From: JAQVIJ01 sp041287365
GTDB taxonomy: Bacteria; Desulfobacterota; Dissulfuribacteria; Dissulfuribacterales; DYLC01
Length of the DNA: 64,000 nucleotides
Assembly: GCA_041287365.1 (NCBI GenBank)
Contig: JBEULL010000004.1
Coordinates: 62,001-126,000 of the forward strand
Direction of reading: 5' to 3'
The position numbers were made by a program, and so were the translations under genes. Positions 60,118-64,000 of the stretch are shown here, piece by piece. Below the pieces are notes generated by a model, which was given only the letters and a program-made list of their open reading frames with translations, searched no databases and was not told the origin of the DNA. The stretch's first letter is position 1. Every line of letters begins with the position of its first letter.

Positions 60118-61515
60118 ATGTCTGAACAGGACCTGCTTTCGATCCTTGAACAGATTCATGCAAAACAAGGTGGATTTTGCGGTATTTTGACTGGAATATC
60201 ACTGTCTGATCTGGTTCAGATGTTATGTCAGGTGCCTTGCGGTAACAAAAAGATATGCTTTCAATTTCAAAACGGCAATGGTTCCATCTATTTCATGGAT
60301 GGCGAGATCGTTCATGCCGAAATAAGTGGTTGTAACTCCGTGAACGGAGAAGAGGCATTTTATGAGCTGCTCTGCCAAAGGGAGGGGACATTTCTCGTTA
60401 CGGATGCAAATCATGTTTTGAAAACCATTCATGCCCCATGGCACGCCCTGCTCATGGAGGCCATGAGAAGAACGGATGAGATAGCGGCTGCAACCAGTTC
60501 CAGGGTTACAGAGGTAATGATTGTGGATGATTCGCGTCTCTTTGCCAATGTCCTGGAAAAGGCATTGACGGAGCAGTGTAACGCGAAAGTCGTAGGCAAG
60601 GCCTTTGACGGCAAGACAGCCCTTGGACTTTTGAAGGGCATTCGGCCAGACCTTTTGACCATAGACATCACCATGCCGGTCATGGCAGGGGATTCGCTGC
60701 TGAAAAATATCATGATCCGTTCACCGGCGCCTGTGTTGCTTATGAGTTCCATGGGTTCAGGTACCATGCCCAAGATCATGGAATTTCTTCGGCTTGGAGC
60801 AGTGGATTACATTCCAAAGCCCAGGTCCGAGGCTGAATGGTCTGACTGTCTGGAGCGGCTCATAAGACATGTGCAGGATGTGGGGCGTTACTCCTTGAGA
60901 CATATCAGCAGGGCCAAGGCGGTTATGCCGGTCATGCACAAAAGAGATGCCATTGAAAGGGCGGAAAGGCTGCTCGTGGTGCTGGGAGGTGTTGGTGGAA
61001 TGCTGGAGATTCAAAGGCTTCTGCCCGGCCTGTGCGGGCTGGAGGGTATCGGTGTCGTGATTTTTCAGGACATGGCCGAGGGGTTTCTGCAGCCGTTTGC
61101 AGATTATCTCTCCAAATCTTTCTGTTTTCATCTCTCCACCATGAAACATGGTGATATTCTTCAGGGTAATGCCTGTAAAATTGCATCATGGAAACATACA
61201 TGGCGCCTCGATGCTCTTCAGAACAGGTTGTCCGTATCCGTTGTGCCAAGTGAATCGTCTTTGGATATCAACGTATTTTTGAGTGATGCTGCGAAATATT
61301 ACGGCACCAAGCTGCATGTCTTGATTTTGAGCGGCACCAGATTGGATGTGGAGGCAGGGTTGCAGGATGTGGTGACGCATGGGGGTCATATCTTTTTGCA
61401 GAATGTTGATTCGGCCATTTTTGCCGAACCTTTGTTGCAGATAGCTGCCCTGGAACTCGAAGAGTCCAGCATAGACCCTGCAAAAATAGCTGAAAGTTTG
61501 ATGACAACTCAATAA
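60118..61515 (+). CDS. PATAN/DUF4388 - receiver - CheB-like protein 3
   Basis: 465 residues. N-terminal DUF4388 (PATAN) domain (about residues 1-120; LTGISLSDLVQML, GSIYFMDGEIVHAE, GEEAFYELL). Receiver (about 130-250) with MIVDDSRL and phospho-Asp about D183 (LTIDITMPVMAG). C-terminal CheB-like domain (about 285-460) with the Ser motif reduced to LGGVGG, the His motif to IFQDMAEG, and the Asp motif to LSGTRLDVEAG. The fold is inferred from position and order. PATAN domains are common in regulators of twitching and phototaxis. It is 41 bp behind gene 2. Confidence 0.8.
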   Translation: MSEQDLLSILEQIHAKQGGFCGILTGISLSDLVQMLCQVPCGNKKICFQFQNGNGSIYFMDGEIVHAEISGCNSVNGEEAFYELLCQREGTFLVTDANHVLKTIHAPWHALLMEAMRRTDEIAAATSSRVTEVMIVDDSRLFANVLEKALTEQCNAKVVGKAFDGKTALGLLKGIRPDLLTIDITMPVMAGDSLLKNIMIRSPAPVLLMSSMGSGTMPKIMEFLRLGAVDYIPKPRSEAEWSDCLERLIRHVQDVGRYSLRHISRAKAVMPVMHKRDAIERAERLLVVLGGVGGMLEIQRLLPGLCGLEGIGVVIFQDMAEGFLQPFADYLSKSFCFHLSTMKHGDILQGNACKIASWKHTWRLDALQNRLSVSVVPSESSLDINVFLSDAAKYYGTKLHVLILSGTRLDVEAGLQDVVTHGGHIFLQNVDSAIFAEPLLQIAALELEESSIDPAKIAESLMTTQ

Positions 61516-61562
61516 ACTCTGTGGAATATTGAAGTTTCAAAAGAAGGAAGATAGGAGGTTGA

Positions 61563-61904
61563 ATGTCTCGTATATTGGTAGTCGATGATTCGAGTTTTAT
61601 GCGTAAACGTATAGTGGATGTCCTTATGAAGGTCGGTCATGATGTAATAGGTCAGGCCGAAAATGGGGAACAGGCGATCGCCCTTTATGCGGAATTGTTG
61701 CCGGATTTTGTGATTATGGATGTTACGATGAAGGGTTTGGATGGAGTGGAGGCTGCGAAGCGTATCAAAAAACAGCGACAGGATGCAAAGATTATCTTTA
61801 TGAGTCTGGTTTCGGATGTAGAGGTTGTAGAACAGGCCAAGGCCCTTGGAGCGGTGGCGTTTTTAAAAAAAGACGAATACGACCGTTTGTTGGCCTTGTT
61901 GTAA
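61563..61904 (+). CDS. cheY: CheY-like single-domain response regulator
   Basis: 113 residues, receiver only: ILVVDDSSF (acidic pair), phospho-Asp D53 (FVIMDVTMKG), Ser in FMSLVSD and Lys in FLKKDE. Slightly shorter than enteric CheY. It sits directly before cheA and is presumably phosphorylated by it; with no flagellar switch gene in view, the target could be the pilus or MglA machinery. AGGAGG precedes the ATG. Confidence 0.9.
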   Translation: MSRILVVDDSSFMRKRIVDVLMKVGHDVIGQAENGEQAIALYAELLPDFVIMDVTMKGLDGVEAAKRIKKQRQDAKIIFMSLVSDVEVVEQAKALGAVAFLKKDEYDRLLALL

Positions 61905-61963
61905 ACATTCTGCGACTGCATGACCCGTTGTAAAATCTGTCATTGTTGAACCAAGGAGGAATC

Positions 61964-64000
61964 ATGGCTGTTGACAAGGAAATGCTCAAGGAGTTTGTGG
62001 CCGAAGTAGAAGACAATCTGCATGAATTGGAAAATAATCTTCTGGTGTTGGAACATGATTCGGCCAATCGTTCTTTGCTGGATGCCTGTTTCAGAAATAT
62101 GCATACAATAAAGGGTTCCTCCGGCTATATGGGCTTCACATCCATGGCTAAACTGGCGCACGCCATGGAGGATATGTTCGACCGCGTCAGGAGAGGGGAT
62201 GCAACTATTGCCGAACCAGGTATGGCGCTCGTATTTCAGGGGGTTGATGCCCTGAAAACCCTTTTGAATGAGTTGGAGGCGCAAGGTGAAGAGATGACGG
62301 ATTTTTCAGGCCTGAATGCCAGGTTTGAAGAATTCGGCCGGCAGCCTGCAATATTGGAAACAGCGGCGCAGTCGTTACCTGATGTTGATGTCGAGGGTAC
62401 TGAAACGATGCAGGCCGTGAAGCAGAAACCTGATGCGGTGACTGAAAATGAGGAGGACGAGGAGTTGTTTTCCATCTATAAAGATGAACTCAAGGGGTTG
62501 TTGTGGCAGCTCTCAACCCTTTTGCAGAACGACAGCGCCCCTGGTTCCGAGGTTATCAGGATTATCTCAGATATAGAGAGAATGACCAATTATGTGGGTA
62601 TCGATGACCTGCTCGATGCCCTGCAGAAGCACCGTGATGCCATATCAGGATTGGGCGACGATATAAGTCGCAGCGATCTAGAAAAGATATATCGAGACCT
62701 GCTGGATCTTTTCAGACCATTGATCGGAGAGACGGAAGATGTCCTGATGCAGACTCCGGAGTCATTGCCAGCCTTTCTCGAAGAAGACGATCAGGAACTC
62801 TATGGCATTTTTTTGGATTTTGTGGCGGAAAAATCCGTTCCGTTCGCCAGTATGCCGAATATCGCAGACGAGACATGGATAGCGAAGTGTCAGGAGTCCA
62901 TAGAGGCCATACGGAGTTCAGCCCATTATATGGATTACATGGACGTGGTGGCGCTCATGGACGAGTGGATGGAGAGACTGACCGAGGCCCTCACGGCCTG
63001 TCACAGCGGTGCATGTCTGGTAACAAGTCCGCTTCAAAATCTATGGGAAAGATTGCAGCAGATGCTGCCTGGTCTCACAGAGAAATTCGAGGCCATGCAT
63101 AGCGAACAAAAAGAGGCATCCATCGGAAGTATTTCTGAACTCGACGATGTGTTGGACGGATTGTTTCAGGACAATATGCTGGACTTCGGCCTTAAAGAGA
63201 TGCAGCCGGCGCAGGCTGCATCGAGCTCAATGGAGGCTATAGAGGCAGAAAAGACCAAAGAGGAGCCGTTCTCAGGAGATGTTCACAGCGGCGCCATAGA
63301 CGACGCCATCTTCGACAACGCCTTCAACGACATGTTCGAAGCGCAGCCCGCGGAAACCATTCAGACACATGTAGCGGCTTCGAAGGAGACAACGCAGACT
63401 TTTTCGTCTGATCTGTCGCGGCCGTTGACCGTAAAGACACCGGATACCTCAGGCATGAGGCAGCAGCCGGAGGTTACTGCCACTGCAACCCAGACGGTCA
63501 GAATCGATCTGTCTCGTGTGGACCAGCTTCTGGGGGATGTGGGTGAGCTGGTGGTGTTGAGGGCGGGCATGAAACAGATGTCTGACCAGATGAGAGACAT
63601 TCACCGCTATCTCCTCAGCAAGGGTCTGCTCAATCGGGATCTCAGAGAATTCAAGGACGTAATGATACGCATGAGTGAACAGACCTCGACCATGAGCCGT
63701 ATCCTGAATCATCTGCAGGACGGAATCATGAAGATGCGCATGCTGCCTATCGGTCAACTGTTCGACAGATATCCACGTATGGTGAGGGATTTGAGCCAGA
63801 AACTTGGTAAAAAGGTGGTATTGGACATCTCTGGAGCGGATACCACTCTGGATAAACGTATAATAGAGCAGATGGTGGATCCCATGATGCACCTCATTAG
63901 GAATTGTGTGGATCACGGCATAGAGCCCCCTGATATTCGTGAAAAACTGGGTAAGCCCGCGGTGGGTACAATACTGTTGTCGGCATCCCAGGAAGGCAAC
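61964..64000 (+). CDS. cheA: Chemotaxis histidine kinase CheA, partial at the right edge
   Basis: 679 residues are visible; the gene continues beyond the window. ATG 61964 follows AAGGAGG. The N-terminal HPt domain carries the phospho-His (MHTIKGSSGYMGF, about H47). A long middle region (about 120-510) holds further helical segments and acidic linkers, with a possible degenerate second HPt at about 160-330. The dimerisation domain (VRIDLSRVDQLLGDVGELVV, about 505 onward) and the kinase N-box (HLIRNCVDHGIEPP, about 644) are typical. G boxes, the CheW-like end and any fused receiver are out of sight. Confidence 0.93.
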   Translation, partial: MAVDKEMLKEFVAEVEDNLHELENNLLVLEHDSANRSLLDACFRNMHTIKGSSGYMGFTSMAKLAHAMEDMFDRVRRGDATIAEPGMALVFQGVDALKTLLNELEAQGEEMTDFSGLNARFEEFGRQPAILETAAQSLPDVDVEGTETMQAVKQKPDAVTENEEDEELFSIYKDELKGLLWQLSTLLQNDSAPGSEVIRIISDIERMTNYVGIDDLLDALQKHRDAISGLGDDISRSDLEKIYRDLLDLFRPLIGETEDVLMQTPESLPAFLEEDDQELYGIFLDFVAEKSVPFASMPNIADETWIAKCQESIEAIRSSAHYMDYMDVVALMDEWMERLTEALTACHSGACLVTSPLQNLWERLQQMLPGLTEKFEAMHSEQKEASIGSISELDDVLDGLFQDNMLDFGLKEMQPAQAASSSMEAIEAEKTKEEPFSGDVHSGAIDDAIFDNAFNDMFEAQPAETIQTHVAASKETTQTFSSDLSRPLTVKTPDTSGMRQQPEVTATATQTVRIDLSRVDQLLGDVGELVVLRAGMKQMSDQMRDIHRYLLSKGLLNRDLREFKDVMIRMSEQTSTMSRILNHLQDGIMKMRMLPIGQLFDRYPRMVRDLSQKLGKKVVLDISGADTTLDKRIIEQMVDPMMHLIRNCVDHGIEPPDIREKLGKPAVGTILLSASQEGN

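Overview
The window is a densely packed chromosomal segment of a Gram-negative bacterium. It most likely comes from the former Deltaproteobacteria (Desulfobacterota), perhaps a chemolithotrophic or sulfur-metabolising anaerobe. Supporting genes are a DmsE/MtrA-type decaheme cytochrome next to an MtrB-type outer-membrane barrel, a hydrogenase maturation set, a MetF-MetV type methylenetetrahydrofolate reductase, PEP synthase, SelB, and MglA/roadblock/HDOD/CheB-type signalling genes. The taxon is inferred from gene content only. I found no rRNA, tRNA, insertion sequence, prophage or cas gene.

Layout. About 1-14,600 is housekeeping metabolism: a partial GYF/AIM24 gene, hom with a phosphoglycerate-mutase-like putative homoserine kinase, a YbgC-type thioesterase, ppsA, glgC, glyQ-glyS, a LysM lytic transglycosylase, trmFO and a small FlaG-like gene. 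On the minus strand, 14,600-18,900 holds a YcaO-TPR protein, a small unknown partner and an orphan EF-G. 19,000-30,700 is a long plus-strand run: pyrR, pdxA, a PEGA/FGE-like membrane protein, a YhaM-like nuclease, holB, ricT, metG, selB and metF-metV. 30,900-35,100 has an NtrC-type regulator, a GGDEF protein and an RRM protein. 35,100-38,600 is hypC-hypD-hypE-protease-hypA, with no hydrogenase structural genes and no hypB or hypF in view.

38,600-42,400 is the extracellular electron-transfer module. A near-consensus promoter is followed by a leader of about 200 nt ending in a strong terminator-like hairpin, then the lipoprotein decaheme cytochrome, then the MtrB-like barrel. The barrel gene is interrupted by one in-frame UGA. 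The frame continues to a normal C-terminal Phe, and a hairpin with bacterial SECIS geometry lies just 3' of the UGA. Because selB is in the same window, this is the leading candidate for something new: a selenocysteine-containing outer-membrane conduit. A nonsense mutation or sequence error must be excluded. A pair of 38-bp direct repeats separated by 37 bp and a strong 16-bp hairpin follow, then a secreted permuted-papain-like protein.

44,150-49,400 on the minus strand holds a class V aminotransferase, serA, ispG and a DegT-type aminotransferase. 49,600-51,500 holds a BepA-like protease and lspA. 51,500-64,000 is a surface-behaviour signalling region. The minus strand has a PilB/GspE-type ATPase with TPRs, an unknown 502-residue protein, an MglA-like GTPase and a roadblock protein. 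Divergent to these, from a consensus promoter, run an HDOD protein, three successive CheB-like proteins with eroded methylesterase domains, CheY and a partial CheA. This looks like a chemosensory array wired to type IV pili or polarity control, in which the CheB paralogues have probably become non-enzymatic.
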